Source: Apostichopus japonicus (Eukaryota; Echinodermata; Holothuroidea; Aspidochirotida; Stichopodidae). Taken from it: a DNA stretch of 64,000 bases. Numbering within the stretch: the first letter of the stretch is position 1; every line of letters starts with the position of its first letter. The stretch is taken from the NCBI RefSeq assembly GCF_037975245.1, contig NC_092575.1, positions 1,007,001-1,071,000 on the forward strand, given 5' to 3'. The translations under genes and the position numbers were made by a program. Positions 13,501 to 26,500 of this stretch are shown piece after piece. Under the pieces are notes generated by a model. That model ran no database searches. It saw only the letters and a program-made list of their open reading frames with translations, and had not been told where the DNA came from.

Positions 13501-16500
13501 CATAATCGATACGATATATGTACAGTACACACGCACCTGTACGCAGACTGGAAAATCATAAAAACTTTTGTCATCAAAAAGGAGTTGTTCTGTGTTATTG
13601 GTAAGGGAGTAATTCCCAGAGATGAATGGCCCTAGTTCGATGATATGGATCTATAAAATAAACAAGCAATACACAAATAGCAAATATAAAATATAAATTA
13701 TCAGTGACATCAGTAACAAACATAGAACAACAGACATCTGAAGACAATTTTATCTAAGAACAAAACAAAATTAATAAAATATGTTTATTGTAAATTTTAG
13801 TTGTAATCATTGAAAAATGATAGATTTGGAAGACAGAGGAAGATGATGTTGACCCTGAATTAGGTCAGAGGGGCACAGGGTGGGGAAGAAGGGGTGGGGG
13901 ATCAGTGCAGAAATGTCATAAACTTTTGTAGGCTAGGTAGATTTGAGTGTATATGTTAGAATGAAGACAGGTACACGAAGAGGGGAGCAAAAGTAAACAA
14001 GAGTAACTAGAAGGAGCATGGAAGACTGCAATGGTAAAGTCACAAAGAGAAGAAAGTGCGAAAGAGGTTTTCCAAAATCCCTGACATGGTACAGCAAAGG
14101 GCATAGTTGTTACAAAGCAAGAGTTTGACGATTAAAGTCAAAATTTATGCTCAACTAAGTTCCTGAGATAGATCTAACTAACACCACTGTTTCTTCATTT
14201 TATCTTAAGCTGTGGCCTAAAAAAATGCTTTTGTATCTTATACCTTGCCAGGCTGACCAGCAGACCTGTGTGCCAAGACGAGAAGTGACGTTGGCTTTTG
14301 GTTGCCTTTCCTCAAGTACTTGGCGAAGGTGGCCGCTTGTGCATCGATAGGGATGCTGTGGTTGTAGTGAGCCGAGTAGACTTGGGTGACACCACAAACA
14401 GAATTAGCATCTCCATCCTGCAAATAAATACAAAAACCATTGTCAACACTGGAATGAATGATTACCCTTCTAGATGGATGCAGCTCCAAATGAATTGTAA
14501 AACAACTGACTAATCTAGCATATTCTGGCAGATTACTAGTTTGGGTGAATTTTTTCATTTCTTTCCAATAAATTTCAACGGATATCTACAGAACATTTCC
14601 ATTTCAAGCTTGTTAGCATACTGTAAAACGTCCCTCTTCGTCTCTGCGAGAGACTCAATCCTTTAAAACTAAAATAACTGACTATATAATCCTTGTTCAG
14701 CAGCTGCCCTTCCCAAATATCAAAGCATTCAGCTTGAACACACGATTTCTAACAACAGATTAACCATTCCATTTTCTCTCCATAATCCTCAATCCAACTT
14801 AAAGCCATGTTAACTAATCCTTCTGCCGTACAGGAATAGTAAACATAAACAAAATGTTTGTGTAGAGAGAACGATAATCTTCTGTGAAAGAAGGCATAAG
14901 CTTCGTTTACCTTCATCATGCACTTTATTAACGATAACGATAACAGTGCAACAACCCTCCCTGAATGTTGAGCAAGATGTCAGCTTTCGACTTCATGTAC
15001 TATTCTAGTTTTAATGTATCATGAAATATTTCTTAAAAGTAAACAGGCTGTGGATGTACTTTTAACTGTTTTCTTTTAAACTTATAGCCGTACTTTGGAT
15101 CTGTTGTTCATATCCGGCACCCACAACTCACAACACACAACGGTGCTTTTATCAAATAGAATATAAAATCGAGATTGATGGACAACATTAACGGTATACC
15201 AATTGATAAGAATTTACCAGGATCCAATAGAGGTTCAATTGATCTCATGTTTCTTGATTGGACTCCGATTAAATTGATGCATTTGTACGTTTTGAATACA
15301 AAACAAGATCTACGCATAGCTTCTAGATTTGCCAAGAAATTGTTAGATGTTTATCTCAATGTAGTAATTCGTTGTAATTATTAAATGTGCATTATAAATG
15401 CTCAATACGTGCATTATAAATAAGTGATTCATACCAATTATGTACATATGTACTATGGATAAAACATAGCTGCCATGTTGTTTATCTGCAGGGAAATCTA
15501 TTCATGAATTCTAATATGTAAAGAGTATTTCCCAAACCCCCACCCCCCCCCCCCAACGCCATACTCTCCTGTTTCCCTCTTGAAATAGAAGCAATCCCAT
15601 TTCTGACAGAATGGCTCAATTTTTGGAGATTTTCCCCCAATATTCTTGGTCCTTTGTGTTTTCCCTCTGTCATGAATCACATACATAGACACACACACAG
15701 ACAGTTGGCCACCTTTTAACTAGCAACTTGCAAAAATACTTTAGTCAAGTAACTTTTTTCAAAATGCCATTTTTCTTTTCATCCAACATACAAATGAAAT
15801 GACAAAAGCTAAGGACTGGAAACATTGTTTCTCCATTGTTTTATTAAACTGCCAACCCTATAAACTAACCGCAGAAGCTGCGTCTGACAGTATGAAAGCA
15901 AACTTATGCCGTTTGAAAATGGATCCCAGTTTATACATTTACCATTTTCTCTCTTTATTACCAAATTGCTACTTTTGTATTTTGCAATTGCAAAAACCCA
16001 AGTAAACGTAGTAATCCTCTTTTTGTCTGTCATATGGTTTTGTTTTAAACAAGTACTGTAGGCCTCCTAGAGCTCCTCCTAAAGGAAAGAGAGGTAACTT
16101 TATCTTCTCTAGAAATCTTTACATCCATCAAAATTCTGTTTTCGTTAACCAACTTTGAGATGCTTGCATTGAAGATGAGATCATCTAACAACTTAAATAT
16201 TCCAAAATGCAAAAAGTCACGGACTGGGTATTAAGAGTAATGTATCATAAAATTGAACCGATAGCTCTCACTATTTTTATCGTCTCTATTTTCGGCCGGA
16301 GAAAATTAGAGACAGATATATTTCACACTTGGCTTGGCAATCTTACAATGTGTTATAAAATAATATGTATAAATTTGCATATATTTAATATACAACTCAA
16401 AGAAACCCATGGGTATTAAAATCTGGATGCCAAAACCTGCCCAGGAAACCTCTTTTTGAAAAGGATACTTTAATATCAAGCTGTTAGGTGTAGTGAAGAC

Positions 16501-19500
16501 AACTGTAAACTATTTGGTAAAGACCAAAAAGGGTCCATAAGGCTACCAAAAATTCCCAACTCCAAAGTCCACCAAAGAAACACTTGTAGGTACTTTGGGT
16601 GGTAGAATGAGAAGGTGGGGCCTCGAGCGGAAGTGACTTGTGGTAGACGACTCACACTGCCTAACAGGTTACCAGTGTCACTATAGGCACGGTACAGCTA
16701 GAGTGCTAAGGTTGTGGGGAGACAGGTAAGCGATCAGCGTAGTAAATGTTGTTCACATGTTAAATTGCATAATGCACTGATGCTTCAGATTGGAGTAAAA
16801 CAATAAATGACGTCTTTGGCATATATGATTCATTTGGTGAACAATAAATTATCAGTAGTTTAATGTCATATATTAGAGCAAGGGAAATAAGCTGGAAATC
16901 TAATCAGTGTTTTGCCCGCGAGCAATACTCCATTAATAAATTAACGGCGAAAACAGAAAATAACTTTGCAAGTCACATGGCTTGAAAAGGTTGCCATTTT
17001 CAGGTCTCATTAGCGTCCTGTTCACGACCAATGCAATATCGTCATAAATTGTTGAGATTACAAGTAACTTGATTTGGGAAATATTTCAGATCTAGGTTGT
17101 CATGGCAACAAATTGGGAACTGTAAAGGAATAAAGTTTAAAACTATAATTACAAAGAATTATTAAGAATTATTGTAAATTATTTATCATAAATGTGTAAC
17201 AATTTGATATTATTTTGAATAATTCTTTACACTAATATGTTACATTCTGTTCCTTTACAATTCACAATTTCTTGACAATGACAACATAGATACCATACCT
17301 CCAAACATATTGCAGTACAGAAAATGATAGGGTCTATAAAGGGGGCTGTTAACAAACAACTATTGCCTATTTCGTCAATACCGCACTACAACGACCACTA
17401 CACCGTAGTCTCCAACAACTTTCGCCTCCATCCAGCACTACCATGCTAAAGACAGCAAATATACAAGAACAGAAGCTTTCCAGTGTTTAAGTTTTCATTG
17501 ACGTTTTGACGCTACTAAATATTAAAACCTCGCTAAAATGTAGATCAATGTAGGCAAGGGGGATATGGCTCCCCTCCCTCCTTTTCCACTCCTTGTCCTT
17601 CCTCTCCCCCTCCTCATCTCAAACCCTCCTCCCCCCCCCCCCCTCCCCATCTCAAACAAGTACCAGGGTCTCCGGTAGTGGGTGGTAAACGAACTAAAGG
17701 CTGAGGCTAATAAATATATCCCTCCTTCTGATTCCTCCAATTTTAAGAGTAAAGCTGTTTAATTTATGTAAACATTACAGAGGGCCTGACGTAGTTTGAT
17801 AGATTGTTTCCAGAGGCAGGCTCTATCAGTTGCAAATCTATAGGCCTGCACAGAAAATCCTGCTAAGATGAAAAGAAAAAAAACTCAGGCTTACCAAACC
17901 TTTGACAATTTATCTACATGGTTTCTTTAGTACAGTACATGGACAAGCTTGTTTACAGGTGTTTTTTCTATCAAGATAAATAACTTGAAAGCAGAATGAA
18001 CCAGAATGAAAACATTTCATGGTTCCTTGCTGCTGTTCATTAGTTCCATTCATAGGGAAATTTCTAACAAAGCCCTAATACAACAACAGTAATTTATGCT
18101 CACAAACTTTTGTTGCCAAAGTAATGCTAAGCCCTGATATCAATTGCAACACACATCAGTGTGTGAAGACTATCTACCATTATCATCATACCAAGTTTGA
18201 CGAAATTCCGACTAGTAATAGTAGCCAAGTAATTGCAATTTGGAGTATTTCACGTTTGACCCCATGACCTCATTAATATTCATGAAATGAGCACCAACAT
18301 CAACAGGGATAATCTACTTACTATGGGCCACCCACTCACCAAGTATGGTAATGATTGGTCATTCCCTTGTTGAGTTATTGTGCATACAAACTTTTCATAA
18401 CGAAATAATGCTAGCCCCCCCCCCCCTTATAAACATGCATGATATCAATTGCAACACACATCAGTGTGTGGAGACTATCTACCAATATCATCATACCAAG
18501 TTTGACGAAATTCCAATAAATAGTAGCTAAGTTATTGCAACTTGGGAGTTTTTCACGTTTGACCTGTGACCCTCATTAATATTATTTATCTTTGAACTCG
18601 TATAACTTCGCACACGAAGGTCACATTGGGGTCAACCTATTGACATTTATGATCAGAAGGCACCTTTGACATCTGAAAATAGCATCGAAACTGCAAAAAT
18701 CCCCAAAACACGAAAAGGTCACCAGAGGTCAAATTGAGGTCAAGGGTCACCCAGATGCGGGTTGACAAATGGATTACACTGAAGCAACTCCCAACCTTAA
18801 CGGACAGTTCGTTCTCAAGTTATCACAAAAATACTAGTTTTTTATCATTAATTGACCTTTGGTGACCTCGGATCACATGACCGTTAAGTTTGAAAATATT
18901 CCCCTATACCATTTGCAACTTGTCCCAAAATATCAACCACGTCACACCTTGGAACTGAGAGTTATTGCATTAAATGTCTGAAAATTAACTTTGACCTCGT
19001 ATAACTCCGCACACGAAGGTCACACGGGGGTCAACCTATTGACATTTATGATCAGAAGGTACCTTTGACATCTGAAAATAGCATCGAAACTGTAAAAATC
19101 CCCAAAACATGAAAAGGTCACCAGAGGTCAAATTGAGGTCAAGGGTCACCCAGATGTGGGTCGACAATTGGATTAAATTGAAGCAACTCCCAACCCTAAC
19201 GGACAATTCGTTCTCAAGTTATCGCAAAAATACTAGTTTTTTTATCATTAATTGACCTTTGGTGACCTCGGATCACATGACCGTTAAGTTTGAAAATATT
19301 CCCCTATACCATTTGCAACTTGTCCCAAAATATCAACCGTGTCACACCTTGGAACTGGGAATTATTGCACTAAATGTCTGAAAATTTACTTTGACCTCAT
19401 AAAACTTCACACACAAAGGTCACCTGGGGTAAACCTATTGACATTTTTGATTGGTGAGACGTGAATACAGCATCAAAACTGTAAGAATTCAAACATTTTT

Positions 19501-20484
19501 TTCTTTGCCCATTTTCTCACCGAAAATACTAGTTTTTTAACATTAATTGACCTTTGATGACCTCGGATCACATGACCGTTAAGTTTGAAAATATTCCTCT
19601 ATACCATTTGCAACTTGTCCCAAAATATCAACCTTGTTACACCTTGGCCCTGGGAGTTATTGCATTAAATGTCTGAAAATTAACTTTGACCTTGTATAAC
19701 TTTACACACAAAGGTCACCCGGGTGTCAACCCATTGACATTTTTGATCGGAAGGTACCTTTGATATCCAAATCTAGCATCAAAACCAAACATTTTCTTTT
19801 TCGCTCATTTTCTCCCAAACTAAGCACATTTTTTCTAATGTGACCTTTGACCTTTTGACCTTGGTTTCAAATGTAGTTTGATCTGCTGATTCCAAAAATC
19901 AACACGATAAGTCTGTACAGCCATCCTAACTCTGACCGAAAACTTTGACCCCATATAAGTTCGCACACAAAGGTCACACGGGCGTCAACCTATCGATATT
20001 TATGATCGGAAGGTACCTTTGACATCTGAAAATAGCATCGAAACTGTAAAAATCCCCAAAACATGAAAAGGTCACCAGAGGTCAAATTGAGGTCAAGGGT
20101 CACCCAGATGTGGGTCGACAATTGGATTACACTGAAGCAACTCCCAACCCTAACGGACAATTCGTTCTCAAGTTATCGCAAAAATACTAGTTTTTTAACA
20201 TTAATTGACCTTTGGTGACCTCAGATCACATGACCGTTAAGTTTCAAAATATTGCCCTAACCAGTTCACAACTTGTCCCAAAATATCAACCTTGTCGCAC
20301 ATTGGCACTGGGAGTTATTGCATTTTTAGTATTTTGGGTTTTTGGACCATAACTGACCTTTGGTGACCTTTGTGGGCACCAAAAACAATAGGGTTCATCT
20401 ACTCACTATGGGCCACCCACCCACCAAGTTTGATCATGATCAGTCAATCCCTTGTTGAGTTATCGTGCATACAAGCTTAAGCGT

Positions 20485-20516
<32 letters not shown>

Positions 20517-23500
20517 TACATACACACACACACACGCCAACCTGAATACATAGGTTCCTTTGCTTTCAGCAAGGAACCAAAAACGGAGAAGTGAATTTAA
20601 AAAAATAAAAACATAAAGACAAACGTTGCAATTTGTGATATAATTTAATATGCAGTAAACACATCAATTATGCATATTTTCTCTGATATGATAAATTTCT
20701 TCACATGGGGTGAACTTCAAGGTTGGATTATACAATTTAATGAGGACATGTTATAAAAGCATACTGTATACTTTAAGTGGTCTTCTGTAACCCATAGCAA
20801 CAACAATGAAGTCAATATAAGACTTGTGGTAAATGTATAATATAATTTATGTTTTCAACCAAACTATTCAGTGTGACAGAAATTATGGAGTATTGCAGGA
20901 AGTTTTAAGACATTGAATGGTGCATGAGAAAGTCATACTACTGTTTAGCTAAATGTCTTTTTTATTTAAATTAAATAGTTAATTATACTTAAAATTCCAA
21001 GAACCTGAAATGACTACTGGAACAGTTTATCAAAAGACCAGATTCAGCTGTACTGTAAGTACTCTGACACAAGCTGCAGTAAAGAACCTGTGTCACTGAA
21101 CACAGACTTTAGTGTATTAAATACAATTTCATTCCTGGATAATCATCCGGAACGAGCCTTCTACAGGCGACAAGTTTCTGATTTCATTATGTTGATGTTG
21201 CTGTAGGTGTTGATGTTGATTTCCATGGTATTGAAAGGGATTGGAAACCATAGCCGAGTGAAAGGCTATCAAGATCATAAATTGTGCCACTGATACCTCG
21301 AATCAGTCAGAGGCCAGTGTTTCTATTGGGATCGTAAAATGTGTGTCCCACAGATGCAACATCCCAAAAAAATAATTGCACCATACAGAGAAGCATGCAA
21401 TGTTCCTGCCAAAAACAATCACCAAAAGTCACATAAATTTTCTTCTGAATGGTAGATTTTGAGAAGAAGAGTTAGTGGGCGTTGCCCATGTAGACGTGAG
21501 GGAGGGAGCAGTGTAAATAAATCCAGCCAGGTGCTGCAGATTGGGTAGATAGACAAGTGCAGATGTAGTAGTATTGGCGACAACTAACAGAGGATCGAAG
21601 TATTAATATTTACTTCGCTCCTCACTTACCTGTCTCCCCACAACCTCAGCACTCTTGTTCTACCGTGCTTAGAATGAACTGGTAACCTTTGAACAATGCC
21701 CTTCCTTCTCATTCTTCCATCATGAATTCTCATTCATTTTAAACTTCCCAAATATCCACAACTGGTACTGCAAACTAGTTGTGACTTTACAGGTATGCCA
21801 ATTGACAGATTTTGTCACAAATTTAATGTGCAAATATCTTTCAAGCAGAAAATTGATTTCTAAGCCTTACTTTTGACATATCTCACAACTCTGTGTGTAT
21901 AACAAGTAGCACTACTGTTTATGTCCTGCCTAAGGTGTGTTTTTACTATACAGTAATTAAAACCCTATAGATAAATTACTGTAGCATCTGCATATGAAAC
22001 CAAAAAACAAACAATCTAGATTGAATCGAAAACAAAACTGAATCTTTCTCCACGGTAACCATACATGGTGATTTTCACTAACATCTCCCTCCCGGAAGAC
22101 ATGTGAATTGATCCTGTTACTATGACAACTAATTGCCTCCAGGCAAAAACAATGGAAAACGTGCCAATTCACGGCGAGTGAAACTTACAGCATACCATCT
22201 CATCACTACTATACGTAACACTTGAGAGCTCACGAAGTGCCTTACAGGTAATATCAGATCATTGAACTTGAAACGATCTACAACTCTAAAGAGATCTTTA
22301 CATGTAACAGAATCATTGTCAGACTCTGAAATTTGAGAGAATGGGACAAAAATATACTCTTCCTTATATACAGTATAGAGTGTCCATTTACAAAGTATAG
22401 AGCAGAAACTGTTCGTCATTAGAGTGTGTGTTTTAAGCTGAATGAGTCAATGTGTGTGTACTGTATGGCATAGATCTGTTGCATGAATAGTTTCAAACTG
22501 TAGGCTGTGTTTGCAACATCAATGATCTTGCTACTGTAACAACAGTAATATGGTTGAAGTTAAACTTTACACATACAATGCTCAATCAAGTTTTAATTGC
22601 CAGCAAAATGCACCATTTCAGTGAAAGATTTTAATTCAGTTTAGAATGTTTAGGTTTATAGAAATTTGTAAGGAACTGTTTAGGATATGGAATTTGGTTT
22701 TAAACGTCAACCAGCTCCTTTAAGTTCCCAATCTGGAAGGAACAAAGTGTGAATTGACTTACTAGTAAATGTACAGAAGGGGTCTTTCATGTGCAGCACT
22801 AACGTACAGCCATTAATACAGTAATTTACGCTTTTTATTCTTAGGGAAATTTTCCAAACAATTACAATACAGCAAGGCCATAAGTAGTAGTGTCATGCCT
22901 TCATGCTTGTCTTCGAACCCTACGAACAGCTCTGACAAAACAAGCAACAATTTGTTAATTCAATTTAATGGTTTATAAAAATAACCTAATGGCACTGGTG
23001 CCCTAGCAATGTCAAGAGCATAATTGAATTTCCAGGTCTCCTGCTCGCATCTCTTTCAGCAGTGTTTTTACAGAGTTTTACTCTCCTTTATATAAACTGA
23101 AAAACCTGGGGCTAATTTCGACAGGTGTGACTTACGTCGTACTCTCTGTATAGACCGACCACAGCAAACCATCTGAAGGAGGGATCTGTTTTGTAGGCAA
23201 CAATCTGGCAAAAGTTAAGCTTAGGATGTCTGGCAAAGGCTCGGACTGGACGGGAAAAACCTGCATAGTAGTAGAACGAAAAGATACATACTTTAAGACA
23301 GTTTCTCAATCTTTGCAATTATTATAACCTGGACAGTTCAAATGCAAAATTGTACTGGCAAACAAAAAGCCAAATGGAAGAAGAAGAGGAAAAAGAAAGA
23401 AAAAAAAGACTTCAGAAAACGGGATCAGAATATTGCTAAAGAACTTGCATGAATTTTGTGATAAGGTGAATTCATTTTTAACAGAATGCAACCGGCTGCT

Positions 23501-26500
23501 TAAAAATTGAACACACTGTACGGTAACTAATCTCCGAGCCTACTACCACGACAAGAATCAGGTGAAATTTAGCATGGCATTCACGGCAATCACCAGCAAA
23601 AATGAGACTTTGGGGAAAGAAGGAAGAACCCTTGCCTAGCCTAGCATCAACCAGGGAGTTCCATAACAACTCCCTGCATCAACTGCCCTACAGTACTTAA
23701 ATCCTATACGGGACTCTGAAGCACAGTGTGTTTATCAATGTAACTTAAGCCATAAATTGTAACCTGAGCAGTCTCAAGTAAATACACTGTATAATCTTTC
23801 TATAAGTATATCAGGTCACCAGAAATCAATAGAGAAAAATATCCAATTTAAAGTTTTTATCTATTTTTCTTGTTTACTTCTCAAATTGGAACTTGGTTTA
23901 AAATTTCTTATCGTATGCACATAACACAGGTGCTGTACACTACTCCGCATTGGAGGGAGAGAGTATTACTGTACTGTGTGCAGTTCAAATTGAGCTGTAG
24001 CAGTAATACTGTACACGTAGGGAGTAAATAATTGCACATTGGTAGGATAGCTGCACCAACTATAACCAGCTTTCTAGCATGGTGGATATCTCTAGCATTG
24101 TGGCTATCCCCGTATTGCGGGTACCTCCAGCATTCTAGCATTATGGCTACCTCCAGCAGGCTAGCATTGTGGATACCACCAACATTTTAGAATTGTGGAT
24201 AACTTTAGCATTCTAGCATTGTGGCTACCTCCAGCATTTTAGAACTGTGGCTACCTCAAGTATTCCAGCATTGTAGATACAATATCTCCAACATGCTAGC
24301 ATTTTGTGGATATCTCTAGCGTTGTGGCTATTCTGTTCAATTACCACCAACATCTATCAGTGTGTCTACCTCAAACAACTAAGAAATGTCTTTATGCAAC
24401 GTTTGTTTTTAACCCATTCATCCGTCCAATTTGTATTAACCAGCATTCCAGCATTGGGGCTACCTTGAGTTTCCATTAAATGAAATTATGTCTGAAAACA
24501 TTTAAAACCCTTTAATCTGTATCTATGGAGTGTCTCCTTGAACAGATACTAGATAAATACCAAGCCAACTGTTACATATGTACCATCAATAATACTCATG
24601 AAATGCTATGAAAATGTCACATTAAGTTGCCTCAATCCACTATTTTCCCCATTTCTGCATATCTCATGTTATCACAAACACACTCTCATAAAATATCAAC
24701 GAAAACACTGCTTAATTGTAAACTGTTATTATTTTCCTCTAAAGATACTTTCAAGGGCAAATTTGAGACACACTTAAGAATGTAATAAGATTTCTGGCTA
24801 GCTGTTTACAGATACGTAAAAAAATATGAGTTGTAAATCAAACTGGGTGTGTTGTCATTTCCCAGCTCTGGCAAAATATCGGCAAAGGACTGTTATTAAA
24901 CAATACATTTTCAGCTAAACCTTTGACATTCACACATGTGCACAACATGTACAGAAGCTTTATTAAACACGTGCAGCAAAACTGAAAGGTAATGAAGAAT
25001 ACTACAAGAGACGATTATATTGTTAAAATATCAAGCAAACTCAGGAATGAAACCACAAAAACTGACCGGGGGGGGGGGGTTAGTGATCCCTTGAGATCCC
25101 ATATGAGTGATCCTACGTATATGAGAACACATAAAGTCCCACAATGCAATTGATTCAAGTTGCTCAAGTTAGCATATTAAAGTGATCAGCAAGGATTCTT
25201 TTTCATGCAAAGAACATGTGCTTTGGTGATATTAATCCTGTAAATTAATTCAAAATTCAACTTAAATTCCAACTTCTACCACAAACATTACCCTTTGCAA
25301 AAAAATATGCTGTCCTTCTGACAAGAGTAATCTTTTGTCATTCAGGAGCTCAAGAAAAATTGCCCAAAGGTTATAAATAATCACCAACAAAATCTGTTCA
25401 GATGAAAATACAACTTTTTATTGGGGGGTAAGGGAGGGGGCACCTTTACCCTTTAATTCTCAGGTAATATTTTGGGACATAATATAGGTGTCCACGCTTT
25501 CCTGCGAACAACAATCCCGTTAATTATCTTGTCCATTTGCAATCTCCTGTATGGATACTCTCTAGAATATTTAAGCCACCTATGGGCCGACTGGCTGGCT
25601 GGCAAGCCTTGCTTCCTTCCAGCTCCGTGACATGCTGATTAATTACCATTATTGATTTGACCATTTTGCTCTTTGGGGGCAAAACCTACTTTGGCAAACA
25701 GTCGAAGGATGCCGAAGAATTTATTTTACGAGGTCTGATGAGCGTTGTGCGAATTTTGGTTAAGTGCGGAAGGAAGATTACCAAGACGTGATGTTAATTA
25801 ATCCTCTTTCATCAAACAGGAAACACCACACAGAGAATTTGTTTACTTAAAAGAGAAAAAAGATTGGTAGCAGCAGAGATCTAAATACCTGCAAAGTTAT
25901 GACTAAAGAGTACAGTAGTTGACCTGTAGTGTATCTGTACACACTGACACATACTCTTACATCGTACTGGTACTTGGGGAAGAAGAGTACATATATGTAG
26001 GTACTAGTGCTAGATTGAGTACTCTACAAATGCTTCTATGAGCCTTGTAATCATACTCATTCGAGTACACATATATAGGTACTAATGAAGCAACTTCAAG
26101 GATAGATTTAGTTACCAATTCAAAAAATTTAGTAAGACTCAGACGGGCTACAATTAAATGCGAATGCTTAATTGCAATACATATCTAATTAAAGGGCAGT
26201 TCATCTTTCTTTCTTTGTTATGATAGTTTATCTACTCTAACCACAGAAGAGGAATATACAGAACTACAGAAGCCTTGAAGGCCATAGCCATAATTCTTTT
26301 CTAGTTGTCTATGTTGCCTTTTAACTGATATTGGACAATGTTACATCACTGTGTGCAAGGAGACTAAATAAGCCTTCATAACAAGTTATGAAACAAATAT
26401 CCCAGCCCCACTAAATCAAAATTTTTCTCTACATTAAAATTGCTGTTAAAACTGACTTTGCAACAGTCTGATACCACATAAAGTAATTGCACTGCAATTA

